DNA of 34,413 nucleotides, from positions 1-34,413 of the forward strand of contig CBCTZG010000028.1 of assembly GCA_965151315.1 (NCBI GenBank), read 5' to 3'. Shown piece after piece: positions 16,142 through 24,355 of this stretch. The notes beneath the pieces were generated by a model. That model did no database searches and was not told the DNA's origin. It saw only the letters and a list, made by a program, of their open reading frames with translations. The position numbers and the translations under genes are program-made. The stretch comes from Avimonoglobus sp965151315. Its GTDB lineage: Bacteria; Bacillota; Clostridia; UBA1381. Each line of letters opens with the position of its first letter. Within the stretch, counting starts at the first letter, position 1.

Positions 16142-16340
16142 AAGAAATTCACCCTGTGGCTCACGTGTACGGCCATTTTTTTACCAACACATCTTATACG
16201 GGATGCTGACTCTGTGTGCGGCGTATACGCCTCCTTTCCTTCGGGACTGCCAGTGGACATATAAAGCACACAGGAAGCGACCCACCTGCAAATGCAGGTA
16301 AGAATTTCGGTCTCGCACGGTTCTCGTGGGGTTTTCTTTA
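16142..16340 (+). ncRNA. ssrS: Probable 6S RNA
   Basis: A gene-free segment with its own promoter and terminator, about 200 nt, the usual length for 6S RNA. The two ends pair: AAGAAA (16142-16147) with TTTCTT (16333-16338) and ACCC (16151-16154) with GGGT (16329-16332), then CGTGT with GCACG, giving the rod shape typical of 6S. The distal part has CTGTGTGC (16212-16219) pairing with GCACACAG (16266-16273), enclosing the GGCGTATACGCC hairpin, plus an ACCTGC/GCAGGT hairpin (16284-16299). 6S RNA binds the housekeeping RNA polymerase in stationary phase. The call rests on structure and context, without a covariance search. Confidence 0.6.
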
Positions 16341-16342
16341 AG

Positions 16343-16373
16343 AAAAAACCGGAGCTTTGGCTCCGGCTTTTTT
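16343..16373 (+). terminator. Terminator of the 6S-like RNA
   Basis: Stem CCGGAGC / GCTCCGG (16349-16355 with 16360-16366), TTTG loop, flanked by an A-run and followed by TTTTTT. Confidence 0.85.
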
Positions 16374-16386
16374 GTTTTGGTACAGC

Positions 16387-16427
16387 AAAACGGCTCCGGG
16401 ATTTTGCCGCCGGAGCCGTCTTTTTTT
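16387..16427 (-). terminator. Bidirectional terminator after galE
   Basis: Ten-bp stem ACGGCTCCGG / CCGGAGCCGT (16390-16399 with 16410-16419). It has TTTT on the galE-transcribed (minus) side and a T-run of seven on the plus side, so it can also back up the 6S-like RNA terminator. Confidence 0.8.
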
Positions 16428-16430
16428 GAT

Positions 16431-17444
16431 TTAATCGGCAAAACCATTGGGATGCTTAGACTGCCAGCGCCAGCTGTCCTCGCACATTTCCCCGATTTCC
16501 CGGATGGCCTCCCAGCCAAGCTCCGCTTTCGCTTTTGACGCATCCGCGTAACACTGGGCAATATCCCCCGGCCGCCGTGCCTCGATTTTATAGGGCAGCG
16601 CCTTACCGCAGGCTTTTTCAAAAGCGTGGATAATATCCAACACAGAATAGCCGTTGCCAGTGCCCAGATTATAAATATGCACCCCGGGTACGTTTGTCTT
16701 TTTCTCAATGGATTTTAAATGGCCCAATGCCAGATCTACTACATGGATATAATCCCGGACGCCGGTACCATCCTTGGTATCGTAATCGTTGCCGAACACA
16801 TGGACGTATTCCAGCCGCCCAACCGCCACCTGGGCAACATAGGGCAGAAGGTTATTGGGAATCCCCTTGGGATCCTCGCCTAAGTCCCCGCTTTTGTGGG
16901 CGCCGATGGGATTGAAGTACCGCAGCAGGGTAATGGACCATTTGTCGTTCGCCTTATACACATCCTGCAGGATGTTTTCGATCATCAGCTTCGTGGAGCC
17001 GTAGGGGTTTGTGGTAGACAGGGGGAAATCCTCCAGGATGGGCACGGTTTTGGGCGTCCCATAAACTGTCGCTGAGGAGGAGAATACCAAGTTGTATACC
17101 CCGTATTTTTCCATGATCTCCACCAGGTGCAGTGTCCCGGTAATATTATTATGATAGTACCGAATAGGGATCTGGGTGGACTCGCCCACCGCTTTCAAGC
17201 CGGCGAAATGGATAACCGAATCGATCTTATTTTCTGCAAAGACCCGTTCTGTAGCCCCGTAATCCAACAGATCTACCTGGTAGAACGGGAAGTCCTTCCC
17301 GGTGATTCGCTTTACGACCTCTAAGGATTTTTCGCTGGCGTTGGACAAATTATCCAGCACCACAATGTCATATCCCGCGTTCAAAAGCTCCACACAGGTA
17401 TGGCTTCCAATATATCCGGCGCCGCCGGTGACTAGGATCCGCAT
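16431..17444 (-). CDS. galE: UDP-glucose 4-epimerase
   Basis: 337-aa short-chain dehydrogenase-family epimerase interconverting UDP-glucose and UDP-galactose, the last Leloir step and the source of UDP-galactose for surface glycans. The NAD-binding motif is TGGAGYIGSHT (residues 6-16). The catalytic set is Ser124 in SSSATVYG with Tyr148 and Lys152 in YGSTK. The later NPIGAHKSG, GVRDYIHVVDLA and YNLGTGNGYSVL segments are typical of GalE. AAGGAAGG lies ahead of the ATG. It is a single gene with its own promoter and terminator, not linked to galK or galT here, though it could process galactose released by the GH42 enzyme. Confidence 0.97.
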   Translation of the reverse strand: MRILVTGGAGYIGSHTCVELLNAGYDIVVLDNLSNASEKSLEVVKRITGKDFPFYQVDLLDYGATERVFAENKIDSVIHFAGLKAVGESTQIPIRYYHNNITGTLHLVEIMEKYGVYNLVFSSSATVYGTPKTVPILEDFPLSTTNPYGSTKLMIENILQDVYKANDKWSITLLRYFNPIGAHKSGDLGEDPKGIPNNLLPYVAQVAVGRLEYVHVFGNDYDTKDGTGVRDYIHVVDLALGHLKSIEKKTNVPGVHIYNLGTGNGYSVLDIIHAFEKACGKALPYKIEARRPGDIAQCYADASKAKAELGWEAIREIGEMCEDSWRWQSKHPNGFAD

Positions 17445-17475
17445 ACAATCATTCCTTCCTTTTATTCTCTAAGAT

Positions 17476-17504
17476 AGTATATCCCATTTCTCGAAAATTT
17501 GCAA
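17476..17504 (-). promoter_or_regulatory. Sigma-A promoter of galE
   Basis: Minus strand TTGCAA (17499-17504), 17-bp spacer, TATACT (17476-17481), about 32 bp upstream of the galE start. Confidence 0.7.
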
Positions 17505-17512
17505 GTTTGCCA

Positions 17513-17541
17513 TTGTATTTTTTTTGAAATTATGTTATATT
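17513..17541 (+). promoter_or_regulatory. Promoter of the PHP-domain gene
   Basis: TTGTAT (17513-17518), 17-bp spacer, TATATT (17536-17541), about 25 bp before the PHP start and divergent from the galE promoter. Confidence 0.55.
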
Positions 17542-17566
17542 GGTGATATGGAATGGAGTGACTGCC

Positions 17567-18220
17567 ATGAAAATTATAGATTTGCACAATCATACGTCTT
17601 TTAGCTACGACAGTACGGACACGCCGGCGGCCCGGATCGAAAATGCGGCGGCCCATGGGGTGGACACCGTGGGAATTACCGATCACCAGTTCACTATCGG
17701 CCCGCAGCTGCGGAACTATATCCAAACGATCCGGTCGCTTTCCCGGCAATACGATGGAAAGATCCAGGTGCTCTGCGGCCTGGAAATCGGTACCCGGCCC
17801 AAGCCGGACGATTTGCTGCTTTCGGCCTGCCGGGCTTTGGATTACTGCCTGTTTGAAAGCCTGGACAGCCCGGCGGGAATGGATTTATTTGAATTTTTAG
17901 AATGGCGGCGGCTGTTCCCTATTCCTGTGGGGCTGGCGCATACCGATATTTTTGCCTTATCCCGCCGGTATGGTGTGGATATGCTCCGGTTGCTCCGGGA
18001 AGAAAATATCTTCTGGGAACTGAATATTTCCGGGAATTATGACTATTACTACGACTTCCTCACCAACCGGGAAAAGCAGGCGGCCGCTGCCCGGAGCGGC
18101 ATTGTCATGAGTATCGGTTCCGATACCCACCGGATTACAGATTTTTCCTGGAGAAAATTAACCCGGGCCCATCAGCTGCTGGAAGACCTGGGAATTCCGA
18201 TTTTGTTTCAAGAAAAATAA
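17567..18220 (+). CDS. PHP-domain metal-dependent phosphoesterase
   Basis: 217-aa PHP-family protein. Metal ligands are visible as DLHNHT (His7, His9), GITDHQF (Asp39, His40), a GLEIG glutamate, VGLAHTDIF and the closing GSDTHR motif, the standard order of the fold. Members include histidinol phosphatases and nucleotide or sugar phosphate phosphatases; there are no his genes nearby, so the substrate is unassigned. The ATG at 17567 follows GGAGTG. It is monocistronic, with a promoter at 17513 and a GC-rich terminator hairpin at 18224. Confidence 0.85.
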   Translation: MKIIDLHNHTSFSYDSTDTPAARIENAAAHGVDTVGITDHQFTIGPQLRNYIQTIRSLSRQYDGKIQVLCGLEIGTRPKPDDLLLSACRALDYCLFESLDSPAGMDLFEFLEWRRLFPIPVGLAHTDIFALSRRYGVDMLRLLREENIFWELNISGNYDYYYDFLTNREKQAAAARSGIVMSIGSDTHRITDFSWRKLTRAHQLLEDLGIPILFQEK

Positions 18221-18223
18221 TGC

Positions 18224-18257
18224 GCGGCGGCAATGGGTTAAATTGCCGCCGCACTTT
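18224..18257 (+). terminator. Terminator of the PHP-domain gene
   Basis: Perfect 11-bp stem GCGGCGGCAAT / ATTGCCGCCGC (18224-18234 with 18242-18252) with a 7-nt loop. The T-run is short (TTT). Confidence 0.65.
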
Positions 18258-18272
18258 GCTATAAAGCGGTGC

Positions 18273-19475
18273 TTATGCTTTTTCCGCACTTTCCCATAAA
18301 GCTTCCACAAATGCAGCAGGGATTTCATGAAGCCGGGTGATGGTTTTTTGGGTTTCAGAGAGATAATATTTCCCCCGATCCTCCAATAAGTCCGGATAGC
18401 TCATGCCTTCTTCCGGGTTATCGCTGTACAAAACAATATCCGGCTGGGACCACTTGATGGTCAGTCCACCTTTTCCCGGACATTCTACACCGCCGCAGAG
18501 CCAGGCCGGGTTTCGGCCTTTCCATTCTCCCTGTTCTATGCCAGTATTGTGGAACCAGTATAGATACTTCCCGTTTTTGCACTTCCAGACAAAATTTGCC
18601 GCCCGGGGATTGCGCATAGGCGTACCGTCAGCAAAGCATTGATATCCTACAGTAAAGTGTCTTCCGCCGTCTATGCTTCTGCTGCAGCCGGGTTTGCCGT
18701 CTACTGTACGGAATACGCCGTAGATGGTACCGTCGGATAAAGGAACAAAACAGTGCTCCTCAGAAATCAGCGTGCCTGCCGGGCTTTGGATGCCGGCGTC
18801 TCCTTCCGGCAGGGTTTCCCAGCGGATTTTCTCCGGATTTCGCTCCGTCAGCAGATTATCACTGCGGAGAAGAGCCCCTTGGGAGCTATAGATTACGTGT
18901 CCGTCCTTATACATGATTTTGTTCATAGCATGGTAGAATATTCCCTGCCAGGCCATGGGTTTGCTGACATTCCAAAAGCAGCGCCGTTCTTTTCCCCGGA
19001 CGATCACTGGATTTTGCCGGTCAATTGCAAAATCCCGCATGGGGATTTCATACCGCCGCTTGCTCCAGGTTTGGCCGTGATCATCGCTGTAACGGAAGCA
19101 GAAAATACCAAAGCCCATGTCAAACCGAGGAGAATGCGAGATTGTGCCGTCATGCTCTAAAATATCGTCCTGGGTACGGAGGCCGTCAATATTCAGGCCA
19201 TAAAAACAATAGATTCGGCCAAATTCTGTTTTGAATAGGCTGGAATACGAGCTTTCAAAGGGTGACTCGTCAATGCGCTTAAGGGGAGACCATGTTTTGC
19301 CCTGATCTGTACTGCGGGCGACGCCAACAAAAGTATTTTTCGTCCCTTCTTCTCCATCGCCAGTGGTAATGGTATATACCCAGGCACTGTCGTCAGCTAC
19401 AATAATCTTGGGTTGATCGGCGTAACCAACAGATGGCAGCAACAGCCCTGCGGCAATGTTTTTAAAATTTTTCAT
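18273..19475 (-). CDS. BNR-repeat sialidase-like protein
   Basis: 400-aa six-bladed beta-propeller protein of the sialidase superfamily. Asp-boxes (S-x-D-x-G-x-T-W) are at residues 55-62 and 130-137, with a degenerate one at 267-274. The start GLLLPSVGYADQPKIIV resembles the first strand of cytoplasmic BNR proteins rather than a signal peptide. A true exo-sialidase needs an arginine triad and a Tyr/Glu pair, which I cannot assign with confidence; related proteins act on other sugars. The ATG follows TAGGAGG. It is last in a leftward operon after a DNA-glycosylase-like gene (10 bp gap) and putP. Sugar or sialate release linked to a PutP/NanT-type symporter would make sense but is inference. 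Confidence 0.75.
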   Translation of the reverse strand: MKNFKNIAAGLLLPSVGYADQPKIIVADDSAWVYTITTGDGEEGTKNTFVGVARSTDQGKTWSPLKRIDESPFESSYSSLFKTEFGRIYCFYGLNIDGLRTQDDILEHDGTISHSPRFDMGFGIFCFRYSDDHGQTWSKRRYEIPMRDFAIDRQNPVIVRGKERRCFWNVSKPMAWQGIFYHAMNKIMYKDGHVIYSSQGALLRSDNLLTERNPEKIRWETLPEGDAGIQSPAGTLISEEHCFVPLSDGTIYGVFRTVDGKPGCSRSIDGGRHFTVGYQCFADGTPMRNPRAANFVWKCKNGKYLYWFHNTGIEQGEWKGRNPAWLCGGVECPGKGGLTIKWSQPDIVLYSDNPEEGMSYPDLLEDRGKYYLSETQKTITRLHEIPAAFVEALWESAEKA

Positions 19476-19485
19476 TGCCTTCCTC

Positions 19486-20193
19486 CTATTGTTTGAATTT
19501 TAATACTAGATCTTGATCTGCTTTGGAAATCCGCCGGGATTCCCGAATTTTTCGGATTGTTTTATTTGTCGTTTCCGGATTCATCGGCGACGCTTCCAAA
19601 AAAGCCAGGGTCTGCGCCCGGCATTTGGCAAAGGCTGTAGCCACCAGCCAGGCCTGAATCATCTGTACATAGTAATGGCTGCTGTCAACCCGGGCTGCCC
19701 GCTCCAGCACCGCCCCGATATATTCGTCCGTTAAGTAGAATGACATCAGCGCCAAAAATCCCATCCGCACCGCCCATGGATTCTCGTTATCAATAAACCA
19801 GTCCACATCCTGTAAAAACTGGTCTTTATGCTTTTGAATCCCCTTAAATGACACTGTATCGCAAATGGCCCAATTGTAGATCATCCCGGAGAAAGTATGC
19901 ATATAGCCAAGCATTTCCCCATAGCCGCATTTTGCCCCGGCCATGACCAGCCCCGCTAAAATAACCTCCTCATGCGCATCCCCCTTCTCCAGCCGGAGGT
20001 AGGCCCGCCAGTCTCCCCGGAGAACCTCCCTGGCCAGGCGGCGAAGGATGGGAATCCGGATCCCATAGGCATTGGGTGTGTCAGGAATAATATTGCTGTT
20101 AAATTTTTTGTAGGCGTCCTCCCCCAGGCTTTGCAGATATGCTAAAAAAGCCGGGTAGGTGTCTTTTGTCCAAATATACGCTGATAGATCCAT
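19486..20193 (-). CDS. AlkD-like DNA alkylation repair protein
   Basis: 235-aa all-helical HEAT-like repeat protein of the DNA alkylation repair (AlkC/AlkD) family, which excises alkylated purines without base flipping. Recognisable segments: GIRIPILRRLAREV, YNWAICDTVSFKGI, ENPWAVRMGFLALMSFY and the C-terminal NKTIRKIRESRRIS. In AlkD, Asp and Trp residues in the helical groove matter; the WAICD segment fits. The ATG at 20193 follows GGAGGG. A longer frame from 20229 would run through the hairpin at 20204-20234 and is less likely. Gap to the sialidase-like gene is 10 bp. Confidence 0.88.
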   Translation of the reverse strand: MDLSAYIWTKDTYPAFLAYLQSLGEDAYKKFNSNIIPDTPNAYGIRIPILRRLAREVLRGDWRAYLRLEKGDAHEEVILAGLVMAGAKCGYGEMLGYMHTFSGMIYNWAICDTVSFKGIQKHKDQFLQDVDWFIDNENPWAVRMGFLALMSFYLTDEYIGAVLERAARVDSSHYYVQMIQAWLVATAFAKCRAQTLAFLEASPMNPETTNKTIRKIRESRRISKADQDLVLKFKQ

Positions 20194-20203
20194 AATTCCC
20201 TCC

Positions 20204-20234
20204 GAAAAGCCCCATGGGCTGACGCACATGGGGC
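20204..20234 (-). terminator. Hairpin between putP and the alkD-like gene
   Basis: GCCCCATG / CATGGGGC 8-bp stem (20227-20234 with 20209-20216), 10-nt loop, then TTTT on the minus strand. It begins within 10 bp of the putP stop and ends just before the ribosome site of the next gene, so it may attenuate rather than fully end transcription. Confidence 0.6.
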
Positions 20235-20240
20235 AATTTT

Positions 20241-21812
20241 TTAAATATCCGCTGTCTTTACACTGTCAAATTCATCCAATACTGCTTGGCTAGGCGCTTC
20301 TGTGGCCAGGCTGACCCCAAAAATAAAGGCCAGGGAAATCAGAAAGCCCGGTACCAGCTCGTACAGGGAGAAGAAGCCTGGTACATCCACGCCCAAGGCA
20401 CCCAAAATCGCCGGCATATATGCCCACAAAAGCGCAGTCACGCCGCCGGAAATCACACCTGCCAAGGCGCCCTTGGCATTACACCGCCGCCAGAACAAAG
20501 CGCACAGGATAATGGGACCGAAGGCCGCGCCGAACCCTGCCCACGCATGGGATACGATCTCAAATACGGAGCTGTCCGGGTCAATGGCCAAAAGCCCAGC
20601 GATCACCGCCACGACGAGAATAGCGATCCGGCTTACCCAGACCAGCTGCCGGTCGGAGGCGTTTTTGTTTACCAGCGGCTTGTATAAGTCACTGGATACC
20701 GCGGAAGCTGTTACCAGCAGTTGGGAATCCGCTGTAGACATGATGGCCGCCAGCACAGCGGACAGGAAAATCCCCGCGATAACGGTCGGGAACATCTGCT
20801 GCACCATCAGGATGAATACATACTCCTGCCGGCCGGAAGCGATTACGCCGTCCGCGCCGATGATGCCTTCCGAAAGGCTCGGATTTAAAAGGCCCTGCGC
20901 CGCCATTTCCTTTAAATATGGATTCGCCAGCAGACCGATCAGCACCGCGGCGGCCAGTGAAACTACCACCCAGACCATAGCAATGATTCGGGCAGGCCGG
21001 ATCTCCTTAGAGGACCGGATGGCCATAAATCGGCATAGGATATGGGGCTGGCCGAAATATCCCGCGCCCCACGCGATGGCGCCGATGATGCCCATCATGC
21101 CAAAGGAGGATTCCTTCGCGCTGGGCAGGATGTTGATCTGCCCCAGCGTCCCCCAGTCAAACCCGCTGCCGTTCAGCCCCTTGATTACTGCCAACGGCAC
21201 AATCACCAGCGCTACAAACATTAACAGCCCTTGGAACAGATCCGTCCAGCAAACCGCCTTAAAGCCGCCCATAAAGGTATATAGGGTGACCACCAGGACG
21301 CTGATAATCAGAGCTTTGCCATAATCCAGATCAAACACAAAATGGAATAGCTTCGCGCCGGCGGCAAAGGCCGATGCGGTATACACCACAAAGAAAATCA
21401 GAATAAATAAAGAAGAAATAATCCGCAGAACGCTGCTTTTATCCTGGAACCGGTTCTGCAGGAAGTCCGGAATTGTAATAGAATTGCCCGCAATCTGGGT
21501 GTATTTGCGCAGCGGCCTGGCTACAATCAGCCAGTTCAGGTATGTACCAATGGCCAGGCCAATGGCTGTCCAAACCGCTTCGGACAGACTGCCGCCCATT
21601 AAATACGCCAGCCCCGGCAGGCCCATCAAAAGCCAGCCGCTCATATCGGAGGCCTGGGCGCTCATGGAGGTTACCCAAACATTCATGCCCCGGCCGCCCA
21701 GGATATAATCGGAATGGGTTTCGTTCCGCTTGTAGAATAGAAATCCGATCAGCAGCATACAGGCAATGTATACCAGGAAGACGATGCCCTGGATCATACT
21801 TTGTGTCGTCAT
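20241..21812 (-). CDS. putP: Sodium:solute symporter, PutP (proline) type
   Basis: 523-aa integral membrane symporter of the SSS family with about 13 membrane segments. PutP features: YILGGRGMNVWVTSMSAQASDMSGWLL near the N-terminus, an IPDFLQNRF cytoplasmic loop, YTASAFAAGAKLF, and the sodium-site region AAIMSTADSQLLV. Length and these motifs match Na+/proline symporters, but other SSS members carry sialate, glucose or pantothenate, so the substrate is moderately sure. AAAGGA lies 12 bp upstream of the ATG, with a sigma-A promoter at 21849. It is first in the leftward putP-alkD-sialidase-like set. Confidence 0.9.
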   Translation of the reverse strand: MTTQSMIQGIVFLVYIACMLLIGFLFYKRNETHSDYILGGRGMNVWVTSMSAQASDMSGWLLMGLPGLAYLMGGSLSEAVWTAIGLAIGTYLNWLIVARPLRKYTQIAGNSITIPDFLQNRFQDKSSVLRIISSLFILIFFVVYTASAFAAGAKLFHFVFDLDYGKALIISVLVVTLYTFMGGFKAVCWTDLFQGLLMFVALVIVPLAVIKGLNGSGFDWGTLGQINILPSAKESSFGMMGIIGAIAWGAGYFGQPHILCRFMAIRSSKEIRPARIIAMVWVVVSLAAAVLIGLLANPYLKEMAAQGLLNPSLSEGIIGADGVIASGRQEYVFILMVQQMFPTVIAGIFLSAVLAAIMSTADSQLLVTASAVSSDLYKPLVNKNASDRQLVWVSRIAILVVAVIAGLLAIDPDSSVFEIVSHAWAGFGAAFGPIILCALFWRRCNAKGALAGVISGGVTALLWAYMPAILGALGVDVPGFFSLYELVPGFLISLAFIFGVSLATEAPSQAVLDEFDSVKTADI

Positions 21813-21848
21813 ATGTTTTTACCATCCTTTTTTAATACAGTTTGTTTA

Positions 21849-21877
21849 ATTATACCAAAAAAACGGACACATTGCAA
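21849..21877 (-). promoter_or_regulatory. Sigma-A promoter of putP
   Basis: Minus strand TTGCAA (21872-21877), 17-bp spacer, TATAAT (21849-21854), about 37 bp upstream of the putP start. Confidence 0.75.
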
Positions 21878-21948
21878 CCAGGAAAACACATTTTTCCCAA
21901 AACTGGTCCGAATTGGCGGAAAATAATTTAAAAATTTCAGAAAACCCC

Positions 21949-21977
21949 TTGCAGTTTCGGGGAAAATATACTATAAT
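21949..21977 (+). promoter_or_regulatory. Sigma-A promoter of the SRP RNA
   Basis: TTGCAG (21949-21954), 17-bp spacer, TATAAT (21972-21977). The predicted transcript start near 21984 is about 17 nt before the RNA's first paired bases, suggesting 5' trimming. Confidence 0.75.
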
Positions 21978-22000
21978 TAGATAGCTACAATTTGAATAAA

Positions 22001-22112
22001 GGGCGATGACGGCCGAGCCCGTGCGATCGAAACCCGTGAACCTTGTCAGATGGGGAACCAAGCAGCAATAAGCGGAACCTTCGATGTGTTATGGTTTACT
22101 CGGCCTGAGCCT
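22001..22112 (+). ncRNA. ffs: Signal recognition particle RNA, small type
   Basis: About 110-nt SRP RNA. The Ffh-binding domain is clear: GTCAG on the 5' side, apical hairpin TGG-GGAA-CCA, then AGCAGCAATAAGCGGAA on the 3' side, matching the conserved symmetric and asymmetric loops. The outer helix closes with GGCCGAG (22011-22017) and CTCGGCC (22099-22105). It has its own promoter and terminator and stands directly upstream of dnaX, as scr does in Bacillus. There is no sign of an Alu domain. Ends are approximate. Confidence 0.9.
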
Positions 22113-22126
22113 GTTTTTGATCATTG

Positions 22127-22145
22127 ACCCCGAAAGGGGTTTTTT
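22127..22145 (+). terminator. Terminator of the SRP RNA
   Basis: ACCCC-GAAA-GGGGT hairpin followed by TTTTT. It ends about 20 bp before the dnaX ribosome site. dnaX has no obvious promoter of its own, so read-through or a weak promoter must supply it. Confidence 0.8.
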
Positions 22146-22175
22146 GTTAGAAAGCTTGGGAAAGGAGGCGCCGAA

Positions 22176-23972
22176 ATGGCATACCAGGCGATTTACCGGA
22201 AGTGGAGACCCCTAGTGTTTGAGGATATTGTGGGCCAGACCCATATTACCCGGACTCTGCGCAATCAGATCCAGTCCGGTCATATTTCCCACGCCTATTT
22301 GTTCTGCGGTACCCGCGGCACCGGCAAGACTACGGCCGCCAAGGTATTTTCCCGGGCGGTGAACTGCCTGCATCCCCAGGACGGTTCCCCCTGCAATGAA
22401 TGCGACGTCTGCCGTGGGATTTTGGACGGCAGCATCTTAGACGTTTCTGAAATTGACGCGGCTTCCAATAACGGCGTGGAAAATATCCGGGAAATCCGGG
22501 AAGACGTGAACTACGTCGCGACGCAGACCAAGTACCGGGTATATATTATTGACGAGGTGCATATGCTCTCCCAAGGCGCTTTCAACGCCCTTTTAAAAAC
22601 GCTGGAGGAGCCTCCGGAGCATGTGATCTTTATTCTGGCCACCACCGAGGCCCACAAGGTCCCGGAAACGATTCTGTCCCGATGCCAGCGGTTTGACTTT
22701 CAGCGGATCAAGCCGGCGGATATTATCCGGCGGATGAAAGAGATCGCTGCCGGGGACGGCTTGACAATTACAGACGACGCCTACGCGCTTTTGGCCCGGC
22801 TGGCCGAGGGATCTATGCGGGACGGCTTAAGTATTTTAGAGCGGTGTGTTTCCGCCTGCGGCAACAGCCTGACCTACGAGGATATTACCAATACCCTAGG
22901 CATTGCCCAAAGCGATCTGGTTTTGTCCATAACGGACAGCGTGGCCGCCGGCGACGCCGGCGCGGTTTTGTCCGCTTTGGACAGTCTGGCGGCGGCGGGC
23001 AAGGATTTGAATATATTCTGCGATACCATGATCCGCCATTTCCGGGATCTTCTCGTGATCCAGGTTACTGCAGAACCGGAAACCATTCTGGATTATACGC
23101 CGGAAGAAATGGTACGGCTCAAGGCCCAGGCCCAGCGTCTGCCCTTTGAAAAGCTGACCAATGCCGCCAGTGTGCTGACCAAGGCCCGGGCCGACGCCAA
23201 GTGGGTGAAAAACCCCCGCGTCATCTATGAACTGGCCCTGGTAAAGCTAACCCGGCCCGGCTTGGACACTACCCCGTCGGCTATGGAGGCCCGTCTGGCG
23301 GAGCTGGAGGAGGCTGTAAAAAACGGCGCTGTGGTCCAGGCCCCGCCGGCAAGCCAGCCGACCGCGCCGCAGGCCCGGGAAAAGGAAGAGAAAAAAAAGG
23401 TTTCTGCCCGGCTTTATGCTCCGTTGGATCCGGGTACACTGACCGCCGACAGCCCTCTGGTTTTAGCTGCCCGAAAATGGGACAAGGTATCTCAGGCCAT
23501 TGCCAAGCGGTATCCCTTTGTCGCTGGGTCGGTTCTCAACCGGAGGATCACCATCGACGGCGAAGGGATTTTGCTCCTGTACGCGAAGCATGAGCTTATG
23601 CTGAAAAAAATCGCTTCTACTTATATTCGATCCATCGAAGAGGTGTTCCAGAAAAATACTGGTACAGATTTTCGTGTCAAAGCCGTATTTGAGGCGGATG
23701 TAGAGGATCACATTATTGATTTCTGGAACATAGCGCCGGCAGTCCAGACGCCGCGGCAAGCTGCGGCCTCGGTATCGCCCCAGCCCGCAGCAGATCCGCT
23801 GGAGCGGCTGGGCAGTGATTTCCCAGAGATCATCGAATACACGGACGAGAGTGAATTTGTGGACTACCGGACTGAGGACGATCACTTTCAGCAAGCTGCC
23901 TTGGATGAAGGCGAGGACGACGGCGAAGAAGAATTTTTAGAAGAAAACGAAATTAACGAAGAAAACCAATAA
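22176..23972 (+). CDS. dnaX: DNA polymerase III gamma/tau subunit
   Basis: 598-aa clamp-loader ATPase. Order: Walker A GTRGTGKT (45-52), zinc-binding cysteines 64, 73, 76 and 79, Walker B IIDEVHM around 124-130, then a sensor region with ILATTEAHKVPETILSRCQRFDF and the Arg finger in SRC. The domain III oligomerisation part runs to about 365, followed by a Pro/Ala/Lys linker and a C-terminal tau-type domain ending in an acidic tail. It loads the beta clamp and binds polymerase and helicase at the fork. AAAGGAGG precedes the ATG. It leads the dnaX-ybaB-recR operon (17 and 12 bp gaps). Confidence 0.98.
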   Translation: MAYQAIYRKWRPLVFEDIVGQTHITRTLRNQIQSGHISHAYLFCGTRGTGKTTAAKVFSRAVNCLHPQDGSPCNECDVCRGILDGSILDVSEIDAASNNGVENIREIREDVNYVATQTKYRVYIIDEVHMLSQGAFNALLKTLEEPPEHVIFILATTEAHKVPETILSRCQRFDFQRIKPADIIRRMKEIAAGDGLTITDDAYALLARLAEGSMRDGLSILERCVSACGNSLTYEDITNTLGIAQSDLVLSITDSVAAGDAGAVLSALDSLAAAGKDLNIFCDTMIRHFRDLLVIQVTAEPETILDYTPEEMVRLKAQAQRLPFEKLTNAASVLTKARADAKWVKNPRVIYELALVKLTRPGLDTTPSAMEARLAELEEAVKNGAVVQAPPASQPTAPQAREKEEKKKVSARLYAPLDPGTLTADSPLVLAARKWDKVSQAIAKRYPFVAGSVLNRRITIDGEGILLLYAKHELMLKKIASTYIRSIEEVFQKNTGTDFRVKAVFEADVEDHIIDFWNIAPAVQTPRQAAASVSPQPAADPLERLGSDFPEIIEYTDESEFVDYRTEDDHFQQAALDEGEDDGEEEFLEENEINEENQ

Positions 23973-23989
23973 GAAAAGGAGAAAAAACA

Positions 23990-24343
23990 ATGGGAAAATA
24001 CAAAGGATTTCACGGCGCAGGTATGAACACAAATAAAAATATGAACAGTGTGCTCAAGCAGGCCCAGAAGATGCAGGAAGAAATGGAGCGTGTGCAGAGC
24101 GAGCTGGAGGATAAAACCGTAGAGGCCTCTGCGGGCGGCGGCGTAATCGAGGTTGTTGCCAACGGGAAAAAGGAAATTGTATCCATCAAAATTAAGCCCG
24201 AGGCTGTAGATCCGGAGGATGTAGAAACCTTAGAGGATCTTGTGATGGTCGCCATCAATGACGCGATCAAAAAAGCGGACGATATGATGACGGAGGGCAT
24301 GAGCGAGGTTACCGGCGGCATCAATATCCCCGGCCTGTTTTAA
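23990..24343 (+). CDS. YbaB/EbfC nucleoid-associated protein
   Basis: 117-aa DNA-binding protein of the YbaB/EbfC family. The N-terminal helix is KQAQKMQEEMERVQSELED, followed by the conserved VEASAGGGVIEVVANGKKEI strands and a C-terminal helix with AINDAIKKADDMM. The GKYKGFHGAGMN leader before the first helix is slightly long but common in Clostridia. AAAAGGAG lies before the ATG. The dnaX-ybaB-recR order is conserved across bacteria and supports a link to recombination repair. Confidence 0.97.
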   Translation: MGKYKGFHGAGMNTNKNMNSVLKQAQKMQEEMERVQSELEDKTVEASAGGGVIEVVANGKKEIVSIKIKPEAVDPEDVETLEDLVMVAINDAIKKADDMMTEGMSEVTGGINIPGLF

Positions 24344-24355
24344 TGGGAGGCCGCT

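Noticed and set aside
16142..16373. tmRNA, RNase P RNA or riboswitch as the identity of the structured RNA
   Set aside because: No tRNA-like ends or tag frame, no conserved RNase P segments such as GAGGAAAGTCC, and the neighbouring downstream gene galE is convergent, so a leader riboswitch is not possible.
18273..18342. Possible signal peptide of the sialidase-like protein judged from hydrophobic GLLLPSVGYA near its N-terminus
   Set aside because: The same residues fit the first propeller strand of cytoplasmic BNR proteins (P-x-x-GY-x-DQP pattern) and the hydrophobic stretch is too short and broken by proline. The protein's N-terminus is encoded near 19475; the coordinates given are the 3' end of the gene.
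20302..21324. Long open frame antisense to putP
   Set aside because: It mirrors the codon structure of putP on the other strand and lacks a family resemblance, ribosome site or promoter.
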